A program made the translations under genes and the position numbers. Below are positions 24,344 through 32,617 of a stretch of DNA of 35,420 bases, piece by piece (the first letter of the stretch is position 1; every line of letters begins with the position of its first letter). The notes below the pieces were generated by a model. It was not told the DNA's origin and made no database searches. It worked only from the letters and a program-made list of their open reading frames with translations. The DNA lies in assembly GCA_024763275.1 (NCBI GenBank), contig JANTFT010000024.1, positions 1 to 35,420 of the forward strand, in the 5' to 3' direction. The stretch is from Anaerolineales bacterium (GTDB taxonomy: Bacteria; Chloroflexota; Anaerolineae; Anaerolineales; UBA11858).

Positions 24344-25750
24344 TCAGCCGATAGATCCTTCCATCTGCAGCTGGATCAAACGGTTCATCTCTATTGCATA
24401 TTCCATGGGCAGCTCTTTAACCAGGGGCTCAATGAACCCTGACACTACCATGCTGGTGGCTTCCTCTTCGCTTAAGCCCCGGCTCATCAAATAGAAAAGC
24501 TGTTCTTCCTCCACTTTAGAGACCGAAGCCTCGTGTCCTATGGTGACATCCTGCTCATCGATCTCCAAGTACGGATACGTGTCGGAACGGGAGTGATCGT
24601 CCAGCAGCAGGGCGTCACAAACCACATTGGATCTGACATTGGTGTTGCCCTTGTTTACCCGCACCAAGCCCCGGTAGGAAGCTCGGCCTCCATCCTTACT
24701 GATGGATTTTGAGATGATCTTGCTTGAGGTATCCGGAGCCAGATGGATCACCTTCCCCCCCGTATCATGCTGCTGCCCCTTTCCGGAGAAGGCAATCGAC
24801 AGGATCTCCCCGTGAGCGCCCTTCCCCATCAGCAAGCAGGATGGGTATTTCATGGTGACTTTAGAACCCAGATTGGCATCCACCCATTCCATGGTGCCAC
24901 CCTCTTCTACCCTGGCCCGCTGAGTGACCAGATTGTAAACATTATTCGACCAGTTCTGGATCGTGGTGTATCTTACCCGGGCATTCTTCTTGACAATGAT
25001 CTCAATCACACCGCTGTGGAATGAGTCTGTTGTGTATTGAGGAGCCGTGCAGCCTTCCACATAATGAACCTGGGACCCTTCATCGGCAATGATTATTGAG
25101 CGCTCGAACTGGCCGATGTTGGCTACGTTCAGCCTGAAATATGCCTGCAAAGGTAAATCAACCTTCAATCCCGGGGGAATGTACACAAATGATCCTCCTG
25201 ACCAGACAGCGCTGTTTAAGGCAGCGAACTTATTGTCTGTGAAGGGAATGACCGTACCGAAATACTCCCGGAACAGTTCAGGATGCTCCCGCAAACCGTT
25301 CTCAATGCTCTTGAAGATCACCCCCTGCTCTGCCAGCTGTTCGTGGATGCTGTGGTAGACCATCTCGGATTCGTACTGTGCTCCCACACCAGCCAGGAAT
25401 TTTTGTTCCGCTTCCGGGATTCCCAGACGATCAAAGGTATCCTTGATCGAATCAGGAATCTCATCCCAGGATTTTCCTTCCTTTTCAATCGGTTTGACGT
25501 AATAATAGATATCATCCAGATCCAGCGTCGAGAGATCCGGCCCCCAGGTCGGCATGGGACGTTTCTCAAAATGGGCCAGCGCTTTCAGACGGAATCTTAA
25601 CATCCACTCCGGTTCGCCTTTCATGCTGGAAATTTGCCGGACTATTTCCTCATCCAGCCCTTTCCGGCTCTTGAAGACATGAACTTCAGGATCCTTGAAC
25701 CCGTACTTATAATCACCAATACTTTGAATTAATTTCTCGTCCGTCGACAT
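24344..25750 (-). CDS. sufB: Fe-S cluster assembly protein SufB
   Basis: 468 aa, the main scaffold subunit on which SUF builds clusters. Typical features are [48 protein letters not shown] and, near the end, [20 protein letters not shown], which carries the conserved C-terminal Cys. The ending [22 protein letters not shown] matches the family. ATG at 25750 with AGGAG eight bases upstream. Lies 47 bases downstream of sufC. Confidence 0.97.
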   Translation of the reverse strand: MSTDEKLIQSIGDYKYGFKDPEVHVFKSRKGLDEEIVRQISSMKGEPEWMLRFRLKALAHFEKRPMPTWGPDLSTLDLDDIYYYVKPIEKEGKSWDEIPDSIKDTFDRLGIPEAEQKFLAGVGAQYESEMVYHSIHEQLAEQGVIFKSIENGLREHPELFREYFGTVIPFTDNKFAALNSAVWSGGSFVYIPPGLKVDLPLQAYFRLNVANIGQFERSIIIADEGSQVHYVEGCTAPQYTTDSFHSGVIEIIVKKNARVRYTTIQNWSNNVYNLVTQRARVEEGGTMEWVDANLGSKVTMKYPSCLLMGKGAHGEILSIAFSGKGQQHDTGGKVIHLAPDTSSKIISKSISKDGGRASYRGLVRVNKGNTNVRSNVVCDALLLDDHSRSDTYPYLEIDEQDVTIGHEASVSKVEEEQLFYLMSRGLSEEEATSMVVSGFIEPLVKELPMEYAIEMNRLIQLQMEGSIG

Positions 25751-25797
25751 GAGAAAATCTCCTGATCTTGCAGTTAAGGATATTCAGCGGGAAATGA

Positions 25798-26562
25798 TCA
25801 GGCCGCGTGTCTCTCCCTGAGCCACTCATATCCATCTTCTTCCAACTGGAGGGCAAGCTCAGGGCCGCCGGATTCAACGATCCTGCCGTTTAACATGACG
25901 TGCACGAAATCCGGTTTGATATAGTTCAGAATGCGCTGGTAGTGAGTGATCACCAGCACACCCTGGTCCTCACTGCTGATGGCGTTCACCCCGTCAGCTA
26001 CGATTTTCAGAGCATCAATATCCAGTCCTGAATCTGTCTCATCCAGGATGGAAAATTTCGGTTCCAGAGTTGCCATCTGCAGGATCTCCACCCGTTTCTT
26101 TTCCCCACCGGAAAAACCATCGTTTAAGTATCTGCCCGCAAAGGACTCATCCATCTGCAGTAAGGCCATTTTATCTTTAAGCAGTTTTCTGAACTCGGGG
26201 ATGGAGATTCCTTTATCCTCAGGATCAAGGTACTTACGGTGGGCATTGATAGCGGTCCGCAGAAAATTAGCCACAGACACGCCGGGAACAGCAACTGGAT
26301 ATTGGAAAGCCAGGAATAAGCCCAGAGTAGAACGTTCGTTGGGAGCCAGCGATAGCAGATCCACCCCGTCGAGGGTCGCCTCACCTTTAATGACCTTGTA
26401 TTTTGGATGCCCCATCAAGGCGTAAGCCAGGGTCGATTTCCCGGTACCATTTGGACCCATAACCGCATGGATTTCTCCGGATTTGATAGTCAGATCGATA
26501 CCTTTGGAAATTTCAATATCCTCGACATTGACGTGGAGATTCTTGATAACCAGTTCCGACAT
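25798..26562 (-). CDS. sufC: Fe-S assembly ATPase SufC
   Basis: 254 aa ABC-type ATPase of the SufBC2D complex. Walker A is GPNGTGKST, the signature FSGGEKKR, and Walker [18 protein letters not shown], the last being characteristic of SufC. ATG at 26562. First gene of the suf operon, whose promoter lies 60-90 bases upstream beside the divergent regulator. Confidence 0.97.
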   Translation of the reverse strand: MSELVIKNLHVNVEDIEISKGIDLTIKSGEIHAVMGPNGTGKSTLAYALMGHPKYKVIKGEATLDGVDLLSLAPNERSTLGLFLAFQYPVAVPGVSVANFLRTAINAHRKYLDPEDKGISIPEFRKLLKDKMALLQMDESFAGRYLNDGFSGGEKKRVEILQMATLEPKFSILDETDSGLDIDALKIVADGVNAISSEDQGVLVITHYQRILNYIKPDFVHVMLNGRIVESGGPELALQLEEDGYEWLRERHAA

Positions 26563-26591
26563 GATTCAACAGCTCCAATATTGATTAAAAT

Positions 26592-26612
26592 GGCCAACGA
26601 TTGGCTTTTTTT
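26592..26612. other. Small hairpin and T-run in the suf leader
   Basis: GGCCAA (26592-26597) and TTGGCT (26601-26606) enclose a CGA loop, followed by T to 26612 on the plus strand. The same GGCCAAC is complementary to GTTGGCC at 26634-26640, on the other side of the suf -10. It could be a terminator for plus-strand readthrough towards sufR, or an element of the sufC leader RNA. Confidence 0.35.
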
Positions 26613-26622
26613 GATAGGGCAA

Positions 26623-26651
26623 ATTGTAGCATAGTTGGCCTGATAAGTCAA
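26623..26651 (-). promoter_or_regulatory. Promoter of the suf operon
   Basis: On the minus strand: TTGACT (26646-26651), a 17-base spacer, then TACAAT (26623-26628). Each box matches consensus at 5 of 6 positions. The predicted leader to sufC is about 54 bases. Confidence 0.7.
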
Positions 26652-26683
26652 TATTTACGATAATTATGATATAAATTATTGAC
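26647..26683. promoter_or_regulatory. Candidate SufR operator: dyad between divergent suf and sufR promoters
   Basis: GTCAATATTTA (26647-26657) and TAAATTATTGAC (26672-26683) are inverted copies differing by one inserted base, separated by 14 AT-rich bases. The outer ends form the -35 boxes of both promoters. The symmetry extends past the -35s into ATATTTA/TAAATTAT, which suggests a protein-binding site instead of only two back-to-back promoters. Confidence 0.55.
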
Positions 26684-26707
26684 AGTTAGAAACATCAATG
26701 ATAGACT
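26679..26707 (+). promoter_or_regulatory. Promoter of the sufR-like gene
   Basis: Perfect TTGACA (26679-26684), a 17-base spacer, then TAGACT (26702-26707). The ATG is at 26732. The -35 overlaps the right arm of the dyad, which would allow autoregulation. Confidence 0.65.
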
Positions 26708-26731
26708 TTGTGGTAACAGGACCAACTTGCT

Positions 26732-27352
26732 ATGAGCAATAACACCCGCAGCCGCGTCTTACGCACCCTGCTCCTCAATCAGAGGAGGACTGTCAACGAA
26801 TTGGCAGAATCGGTTGGCATCAACCCGATCTCTGTTCGCCATCACGTCAACAAACTGGAAGCCGAGGGATACATCGAATCCACGGAAGAGCGCCATGGCA
26901 TTGGGCGTCCCCATTTGGTTTACAGCCTGACCAAAAAGGGAATGGAACAATTCCCCCAACGTTATTTACAGCTGACCCTGCGCCTGCTGGAACAACTGAA
27001 AACCAACCTGTCAGAGCAGTCGCTGGGAGAAATATTCCGGGAGGTCGCCGGGGGCATTGCCAGCGATATAACCGGGTCCGTCAACCTGAAAGATCTCGAC
27101 CTCCAGGAGCGGCTGGATCTACTGCAGCAGGCTCTATCTGAAGAGGGCTTCATGGTCAACCTGGAAGAAGAAGATGGCAATTACTACATCGTGGAAGCCA
27201 GCTGTCCCTACCATCATGTTGGGGAAGACTATCCTGAAATTTGTGTTGTCGACATGGAGTTGATCACTCACTTTGCAGCTACGACCCCGGAACGGGTAGA
27301 ATGCATCCTTGAGGGCGACAAACAGTGCAAATATTTAATCAGGAGCAAATAA
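26732..27352 (+). CDS. sufR: SufR-like Fe-S-sensing transcriptional regulator
   Basis: 206 aa. A winged helix-turn-helix of DeoR/ArsR style covers about 5-70, with recognition part INPISVRHHVNKLEAEG and wing GIGRPHLVYSLTKKG. The C-terminal half has four Cys: 158, 171, 191 and 199. The first pair, SCPYHHVGEDYPEIC, has the 12-residue spacing seen in SufR proteins, which hold a labile Fe-S cluster and repress suf when the cluster is present. It is divergent from sufCBD-S-U over a shared dyad, which supports this role. SufR is known from cyanobacteria and actinobacteria; orthology here is inferred. The next gene starts 13 bases on. Confidence 0.85.
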   Translation: MSNNTRSRVLRTLLLNQRRTVNELAESVGINPISVRHHVNKLEAEGYIESTEERHGIGRPHLVYSLTKKGMEQFPQRYLQLTLRLLEQLKTNLSEQSLGEIFREVAGGIASDITGSVNLKDLDLQERLDLLQQALSEEGFMVNLEEEDGNYYIVEASCPYHHVGEDYPEICVVDMELITHFAATTPERVECILEGDKQCKYLIRSK

Positions 27353-27365
27353 GCAGAGGAACAGT

Positions 27366-27692
27366 ATGATCGTCGATCAATGGGAGCTTGGGAAGGCCGA
27401 TCACGGGCTGGCTGAAGAGCTCCACACCGCCCTGCAATCTGTGGTTGATCCCGAGCTGGGCATGAATGTAATTCAGCTGGGGTTGATCAGAAACGTGAAA
27501 ATAGAGGACGGAAACGCTCAGGTGACCATGATCCTGACCACACCCTTCTGCCCTTACGCGCCGCAGCTGATGGAAGCCTGTCGGGAAAGAACCGAGGAAA
27601 CGCTGGGCATCCCCACTACCATAGAGATGGGCCGGGAATTCTGGGACCGATCGATGATGGAAGACGACGCTGCTGACTGGGGTTTATATTGA
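27366..27692 (+). CDS. DUF59/MIP18 family Fe-S maturation factor (SufT-like)
   Basis: 108 aa. The family core is present: VVDPELGMNVIQLGLI (Asp-Pro-Glu at 28-30) and the invariant Cys62 in TTPFCPYAP. DUF59 proteins such as SufT act in late Fe-S cluster delivery. The C-terminus has an added acidic Trp-containing tail (MMEDDAADWGLY). ATG at 27366 with AGAGGAA upstream, 13 bases after the sufR-like gene. Position beside the suf operon supports the assignment. Confidence 0.9.
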   Translation: MIVDQWELGKADHGLAEELHTALQSVVDPELGMNVIQLGLIRNVKIEDGNAQVTMILTTPFCPYAPQLMEACRERTEETLGIPTTIEMGREFWDRSMMEDDAADWGLY

Positions 27693-27799
27693 TTAGACCC
27701 TGACATTCCCCGGACAACCACAGCGATCAATTCATCCACTCAGGTCCTCCCCAGCCTATCATCCCGTCTGGGAATTTCCTATTCTTAGCGGACACGCAC

Positions 27800-29257
27800 A
27801 TGAAACCATCCTTGCAAACCCTCTCTGACCGGGAAGTCAAACAGATCATCGGAGAAGGTTATGCCCTGTTAGAGAATCCAGGGCTGATGATCAAGCACCC
27901 GGAGACACTGCATCTCCTGGCTGAGGGAGGAGCCAAAATCGACCGGGAGAGAAAAACCGCCAGCCTGCCCGGGGAGATGATCGAAAGGGCTTTGAAATCC
28001 TGTCCCGGACAGTTTTCCCTCTACAACCTCAGCGGAGATGAAACCGTCCGTTATGGGCGGGACCAAACATATTACAACCCGGGGTCCTCAGCCCTGCATA
28101 TCCTGGATTCCCGGACCAAGGTGATACGCCCGGCTCACAGTGCAGACCTGGCATGCTTCGTCAAGCTGGTGGAGACCCTGCCGGATATCGATGCCCAGAG
28201 CACTGCCCTGGTCTGCAGCGATGTTCCAGAAGCCATTCAGGATCTCTACCGCTTATATATCGCTCTCAATTACCAAACCAAACCTATAGTGACCGGGGTC
28301 TTCCAGCACAGCAGCTGGCGGGTTATGGTGGAAATGTTGGATATCCCTGCTGGAGGCAGCCGGCAGCTGGCAAAAAAACCTCTGGCAATTTTTGACATCT
28401 GCCCCACTTCTCCCCTGACCTGGAGCTATACCAGCTCCCAGAACCTGCTCGACAATGCCCGATCCTCGATTCCGGTCCAGATAATATCCATGCCCATGGC
28501 TGGGGCAACTTCGCCGGTAACCCTGGCCGGCACGCTGGTTCAGCTTACTGCAGAAACTCTTAGCGGCCTGGTGATTTCCCAGTTAGCCCGCCCTGGCTCA
28601 GCGGTCGTCTGGGGAGGATCTCCTGCGGTTTTTGATATGAAGAACAGCACCGCCCCACTGGGAGCAGCCGGAAGCTGGCTGCTGGCTGTTGCCTATACGC
28701 AAATCGGGAGGACGCTGGGCCTACCCACCCAGGCATATCTGGGTGTATCCGATTCCAAACTGGTGGATGCCCAGACCGGGATGGAATCCACCGCCGGGGC
28801 CCTGCTGGGCGCTCTGGCCGGGGTGCAGATGATCTCCGGCGCCGGGATGCTGGCCTATGAGAACTGCCAGAGCCCTGAAAAGTTGGTCCTGGACGCTGAA
28901 TTGATCGGCCAGATCCGGCATTTTACCAGAGGGGTTGCCTTCCGGGAGGAGCCCCTCGGCCTGGGTCTGATCAGGGAGATCGGCCACCAGGGGGAGTTCA
29001 TCGCCAGCGAGCACACCCTGCGCTGGTTCAAAGAGGAAAACCATTATCCCTCCCCGCTGATTGACCGCCTGCAACCCGGGAAATGGGTAAAAGCCGGCTC
29101 ACAGGATGCCTGGCAGCGGGCCAGAGAGAGAGTCGGGGAATTGCTCTCCAGCTATCCCGGTCCGGCCCTGGACGACTCTGCCCGCCAGGAACTGCGCCGG
29201 ATAACTGCCCGGGCAGCTCGCCAGGCAGGAATGGACAAACTGCCTGATCTGCCTTGA
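27800..29257 (+). CDS. MttB-family (non-pyrrolysine) trimethylamine-methyltransferase-like protein
   Basis: 485 aa TIM-barrel protein of the MttB superfamily. It has the family's N-terminal part (VLENPGLMIKHPE-like, here LLENPGLMIKHPETLHLLAEGGAKID), YNPGSSALHILD, and the later GAGMLAYENCQSPEKLVLDAE. No in-frame TAG is present, so it is not the pyrrolysine form. Non-Pyl members such as MtgB demethylate quaternary amines, passing the methyl group to a corrinoid protein. No corrinoid protein, methylcorrinoid:THF methyltransferase or activase lies nearby, so partner and substrate are unknown. It is separated from the DUF59 gene by 107 bases with no clear promoter. Confidence 0.88.
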   Translation: MKPSLQTLSDREVKQIIGEGYALLENPGLMIKHPETLHLLAEGGAKIDRERKTASLPGEMIERALKSCPGQFSLYNLSGDETVRYGRDQTYYNPGSSALHILDSRTKVIRPAHSADLACFVKLVETLPDIDAQSTALVCSDVPEAIQDLYRLYIALNYQTKPIVTGVFQHSSWRVMVEMLDIPAGGSRQLAKKPLAIFDICPTSPLTWSYTSSQNLLDNARSSIPVQIISMPMAGATSPVTLAGTLVQLTAETLSGLVISQLARPGSAVVWGGSPAVFDMKNSTAPLGAAGSWLLAVAYTQIGRTLGLPTQAYLGVSDSKLVDAQTGMESTAGALLGALAGVQMISGAGMLAYENCQSPEKLVLDAELIGQIRHFTRGVAFREEPLGLGLIREIGHQGEFIASEHTLRWFKEENHYPSPLIDRLQPGKWVKAGSQDAWQRARERVGELLSSYPGPALDDSARQELRRITARAARQAGMDKLPDLP

Positions 29258-29459
29258 GGGAAAAACCTGGAAGGCTCCCATCCGCCTCTCCAGAGAAAGC
29301 AGAAGGGGGGGATTGCCCCTCTGAAAACCTTTCCCGGTAACCCTTCTCAAACACAGTCATCTATGCTAAACTCTTACCCGGTCATTTACCAGAATTACTT
29401 TCCGTTTCCGGCATCCTGACCAGATTGTCTGGAGACAAACCCGTGGAAAGGAGGATAAG
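29258..29459 (+). promoter_or_regulatory. rpsF upstream region with small hairpin, possible S6:S18 leader
   Basis: This 202-base gap holds a perfect CCAGA-TTG-TCTGG hairpin (29420-29432), an ACCCGTGG segment and the strong ribosome site AAAGGAGGA just before rpsF. S6:S18 complexes are known to bind their own leader through a hairpin plus a CCG element. The parts seen here are only loosely similar. A weak promoter pair, TTCTCA (29344-29349) / TAAACT (29367-29372), is possible. Confidence 0.25.
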
Positions 29460-29747
29460 ATGCGAGATTACGAACTCGTCATTATCGTTACCCCGGAATT
29501 TGAAGAAGCAGCCACAGCGGACATTGTAGAAAAAGTAAAAGGTTGGATCACAGAATCAGGGGGATCGATCGATACTTTTGAAGAGTGGGGTCGGCAGAAG
29601 CTGGCATACCTGATCCGCAACTTCAAAGAAGGCCAGTATTTCCGCTTCGAAATCAAACTAGATCCGTCCGCAGTCGCTGCCCTGGAGCGCAATTTCCGCC
29701 TGCAGGAATCCATCCTGCGCTTCCTGATCATCAATCGGGACGATTGA
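29460..29747 (+). CDS. rpsF: 30S ribosomal protein bS6
   Basis: 95 aa, normal length. Begins MRDYELVIIVTPEFEE and contains WGRQKLAYLIRNFKEGQYF and ERNFRLQESILRFLI, all standard bS6. Binds bS18 on the platform of the small subunit. First gene of rpsF-ssb-rpsR, with a strong AAAGGAGGA site. Confidence 0.97.
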   Translation: MRDYELVIIVTPEFEEAATADIVEKVKGWITESGGSIDTFEEWGRQKLAYLIRNFKEGQYFRFEIKLDPSAVAALERNFRLQESILRFLIINRDD

Positions 29748-29814
29748 AAGGGATCAGGAAAGCCGGGCCAGGTTTGCAGACCCGAACCTCATATCCCCGT
29801 TAAGGAGATTTCCC

Positions 29815-30207
29815 ATGGCTAGAGGTTTAAACAAAGTACTGCTAATCGGCAGATTGGGGCAGGATCCGGAGATGCGCTACACACCCTCCGGAAAGCCGCT
29901 GACCAAGTTCCAGATGGCCGTAAACCGAAGCTGGACAACTGCGGATGGCGAGAAAAAAGCTGAGACCGAATGGTTCAACGTTGTTGCCTGGGGAAAGCTG
30001 GCTGAAATTTGCAACCAATACCTCAACAAAGGACAGCTGGTTTATATCGACGGCCGCCTGCATACCAGGCACTGGCAGGATGAGGAAGGCGGCAGCCACT
30101 CCACAGTGGAGGTGATCGCCCAGGAGATGATCATGCTGGGTGGTCGCCCCGAGGATGGCGATGCCGATTCTGGACGCGATATCCCCGAAGAGGACTATCC
30201 TTTTTAG
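29815..30207 (+). CDS. ssb: Single-stranded DNA-binding protein
   Basis: 130 aa. OB fold with KVLLIGRLGQDPEMRYTPSG, TEWFNVVAWGKLAEICNQYL and KGQLVYIDGRLHTR. The C-terminus is acidic and ends EEDYPF, close to the usual DDDIPF-type partner-binding tip. The linker is short, making the protein smaller than E. coli SSB. AAGGAG precedes the ATG. Sits between rpsF and rpsR as in many bacteria. Confidence 0.97.
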   Translation: MARGLNKVLLIGRLGQDPEMRYTPSGKPLTKFQMAVNRSWTTADGEKKAETEWFNVVAWGKLAEICNQYLNKGQLVYIDGRLHTRHWQDEEGGSHSTVEVIAQEMIMLGGRPEDGDADSGRDIPEEDYPF

Positions 30208-30247
30208 ACCACTAATCAACTTGCATTTTGAATGATAAGGAGCACCA

Positions 30248-30496
30248 ATGGAAGAGAGAAGATACAACCAGAATAATTTTCAGAGGGAAAGGCAGTGCAG
30301 ATTCTGCACAAATCCTAAGCTGGAAATCGACTATAAAGACATCGAGACCTTGAGCCGTTTTGTCAGCGATCACGGAAAGATTCGCTCCAGGCGGCAGACA
30401 GGAACCTGTGCAAAACACCAGCGCCAGCTGGCACGGGAAATCAAACGGGCCCGCCATCTGGCATTACTCCCCTTTACGGGGGAATCCCTGCGCTGA
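30248..30496 (+). CDS. rpsR: 30S ribosomal protein bS18 (zinc-binding form)
   Basis: 82 aa. The core [19 protein letters not shown] and [28 protein letters not shown] are standard bS18. It keeps the zinc ligands Cys17 and Cys20 (CRFC) with Cys54 and His57 (CAKH), so it is a C+ form. TAAGGAGCACCA lies before the ATG. rplI, which often follows, is absent here. Confidence 0.97.
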   Translation: MEERRYNQNNFQRERQCRFCTNPKLEIDYKDIETLSRFVSDHGKIRSRRQTGTCAKHQRQLAREIKRARHLALLPFTGESLR

Positions 30497-30542
30497 TTTC
30501 AGCCTGGACAACCACTATAACACCTAACAAAAGAGATTAAAC

Positions 30543-31799
30543 ATGCCGCCAAAGAATAGAAAATACCTCGCTCAGAAAGAAAAAGAAGAGATTCAGAAAA
30601 AGATCATCATCATCGTCACCATCTCAATCCTGGTAGTTGTTTTCGGCCTGATCATCTACGGCATTCTGGACCGTTATGTTCTGACTCCCAATCAAGCCAT
30701 CATTTCCCTGGAAGGGGAAACCATCAAAGGCGATGAATTTGAACAGCAGGCCCGCTGGGTGCGGAGAAGCAAGATCATCGAGATCGATCAGATCTTGTTG
30801 ACCATCCAGCAGCTGGGTGGAACCCAGGAAATTGTCTCCTATTTCAAAGATCAGCTCTTGTCCGACGTAAATAGCTTGGATCAGCCCCTTCTGGTCGGGC
30901 AGGAAGTGCTCCAAACCCTCACTCAGGATATTATCCTGCGGGTGGAAGCTAAAAAAATGGGCCTGGATATCAGCGAAGAACGGATCGACCAGGCCATTGA
31001 GGAAGCTTTTGGATATTTCGCCGATGGGACTCCCACCCCTGTTGTTACCCCTGACACAGGGAGCGGGGATAAGGGTACTGCAACACCTCAGCCAGGGAGC
31101 AATGACGGCCATCCGGATCCCACTGCTACTCCCCTGCTGAAACCGACAGAATACACTGAAGAACTCTTCAACAGCAATTACCAGAACTTTCTGGACGACA
31201 TCAAGAATGACGGGATTGCCGAAAAAACCGTCCGCGACATCGTGAAAATGTCTCTGCTTCAACAGGACCTTTTCGAAGCGGTCACCGCAGATGTTGAAAA
31301 TGTCCAGGAGCAGGTCTGGATCCGGCACATCCTGGTTGCAGACGAGGAAACCGCCCAGGAAGTACTCCAGAAATTGGCTGACGGCGAAGATTTCGCTAAT
31401 CTGGCGCAGGAATATTCTCTGGATGAGTCCAATAAGGATAAGGGTGGTGATCTAGGCTGGTTTTCCCGGGGCTCTATGGTTGAGCCCTTTGAAGAGGCGG
31501 CTTTTGCTCTGAAAGTCGGGGAAATCAGCGATCCGGTCCAGACTGATTATGGCTGGCATATCCTGGAATCGCTCGGAAAAGAGGACCGGCCCCTAGACGA
31601 AAACGCCTATAAACAGCTCCAAAATAAAGTCTGGAGCGATTGGCTGGCTGAGAAAAATGCTGAGTATGAACCGAAAATCAATGATAATTGGATAAAATTC
31701 ATCCCCTCAGAACCGGTTCTATCTCCTGACACCCTCAACATAGTCCAATCACTGACCATAGAGAGGCCAACCCTGCCTACCGATATCCCCCAGGAATAG
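30543..31799 (+). CDS. Membrane-anchored parvulin-type peptidyl-prolyl isomerase (SurA/PrsA-like)
   Basis: 418 aa. A short basic cytoplasmic tail is followed by one membrane helix (about 20-43). A SurA_N-like helical region (about 50-250) is interrupted by a low-complexity Thr/Pro/Gly insert (about 161-202). The parvulin domain (about 256-350) has VWIRHILVADEETAQEVL, the GGDLGWFSRGSMVEPFEEAAF motif and a YGWHILESL ending. It probably folds exported proteins outside the membrane. The C-terminal tail is Pro-rich. It lies 46 bases after rpsR and ends at a strong terminator. Confidence 0.9.
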   Translation: MPPKNRKYLAQKEKEEIQKKIIIIVTISILVVVFGLIIYGILDRYVLTPNQAIISLEGETIKGDEFEQQARWVRRSKIIEIDQILLTIQQLGGTQEIVSYFKDQLLSDVNSLDQPLLVGQEVLQTLTQDIILRVEAKKMGLDISEERIDQAIEEAFGYFADGTPTPVVTPDTGSGDKGTATPQPGSNDGHPDPTATPLLKPTEYTEELFNSNYQNFLDDIKNDGIAEKTVRDIVKMSLLQQDLFEAVTADVENVQEQVWIRHILVADEETAQEVLQKLADGEDFANLAQEYSLDESNKDKGGDLGWFSRGSMVEPFEEAAFALKVGEISDPVQTDYGWHILESLGKEDRPLDENAYKQLQNKVWSDWLAEKNAEYEPKINDNWIKFIPSEPVLSPDTLNIVQSLTIERPTLPTDIPQE

Positions 31800-31824
31800 A
31801 ATCTTATCCTTTAAAATAAACTGA

Positions 31825-31861
31825 GCCCCGCACCGGAATCCGGAGCGGGGCTTTTTTTTTT
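31825..31861 (+). terminator. Strong intrinsic terminator after the parvulin gene
   Basis: GCCCCGC (31825-31831) / GCGGGGC (31845-31851) with an inner CCGG/CCGG stem, followed by ten T (31852-31861). The T-run reaches into the convergent rph stop codon (31860-31862). No matching T-run is seen on the rph side. Confidence 0.92.
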
Positions 31862-32576
31862 ATCCCAGTTCTCTGCGCTGCAGTTCCAGCAGATCCCGGA
31901 TGCCTCCTTCAGCCAAATCTAACAGCTGGTTCAGCTCTTCCCGGGAGAAGCTGTCCCCCTCTCCAGTTCCCTGGATTTCTATATATTCTCCGTCCGCATT
32001 CATGACCACATTGAGATCAGCATCCGCCCGGGAATCCTCCCGGTAGTCCAGGTCCAGTAGCGCTTCCCCCTCCAGCAAACCCACACTGACAGCTGCCACT
32101 GGTGCCAGAAAAACATCGCGGGATATCTCCCCCCGGTCTACCAGTGTACCTATGGCAATCGCCAGCGCCAGGTAGCCCCCGGTAATCGACGCTGTGCGGG
32201 TCCCGCCATCTGCCTGAAGTACGTCGCAATCGACAATCAGAGTGCGTTTGCCCAGCAAGTCCAGGTCAAAGCCAGCCCGGAGAGAGCGGCCGATCAGCCT
32301 TTTGATCTCCTGGGTGCGCCCGCTGAGGCCGCTTGTTTCCCGCTTGACGCGGGTATTGGTAGAGCGCGGCAGCAGGGCATATTCCGCCGTGATCCAGCCT
32401 CTGGTTGAATCCGGCCTGTCCAGCCAGGGCGGAACCTGATCCTCAACGCTGACATTGCAGAGCACGCGCGTCTTCCCGATCATGATCAGCACTGAACCCT
32501 CAGGGTATTCGACATAACCCGGCTCAAAGCTGACCGGCCGGAGCTGATCTTTCCTGCGGTTGTTCAACCTGTCCAT
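31860..32576 (-). CDS. rph: Ribonuclease PH
   Basis: 238 aa phosphorolytic 3'-exoribonuclease that trims tRNA 3' ends. Standard motifs are LRPVSFEPGYVEYPEGSVLI, GWITAEYALLPRST, EIKRLIGRSLRAGFDL, LIVDCDVLQADGGTRTASITG and the C-terminal EIQGTGEGDSFSREEL. Length is normal. ATG at 32576. It follows the ABC ATPase gene by 41 bases with no terminator seen, so it may be read through from the transporter transcript. Confidence 0.96.
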   Translation of the reverse strand: MDRLNNRRKDQLRPVSFEPGYVEYPEGSVLIMIGKTRVLCNVSVEDQVPPWLDRPDSTRGWITAEYALLPRSTNTRVKRETSGLSGRTQEIKRLIGRSLRAGFDLDLLGKRTLIVDCDVLQADGGTRTASITGGYLALAIAIGTLVDRGEISRDVFLAPVAAVSVGLLEGEALLDLDYREDSRADADLNVVMNADGEYIEIQGTGEGDSFSREELNQLLDLAEGGIRDLLELQRRELG

Positions 32577-32617
32577 AAATTCCCCGGAAAGGTAAAAGGA
32601 AATCCCCTGGTAAGCTA

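Noticed and set aside
27800..29257. Pyrrolysine-type MttB
   Set aside because: The frame runs 485 codons with no internal TAG, and no pyl genes are present.
29301..29322. G-rich hairpin as terminator after the MttB-family gene
   Set aside because: AGGGG/CCCCT can pair, but no T-run follows. I could not support it as a terminator.
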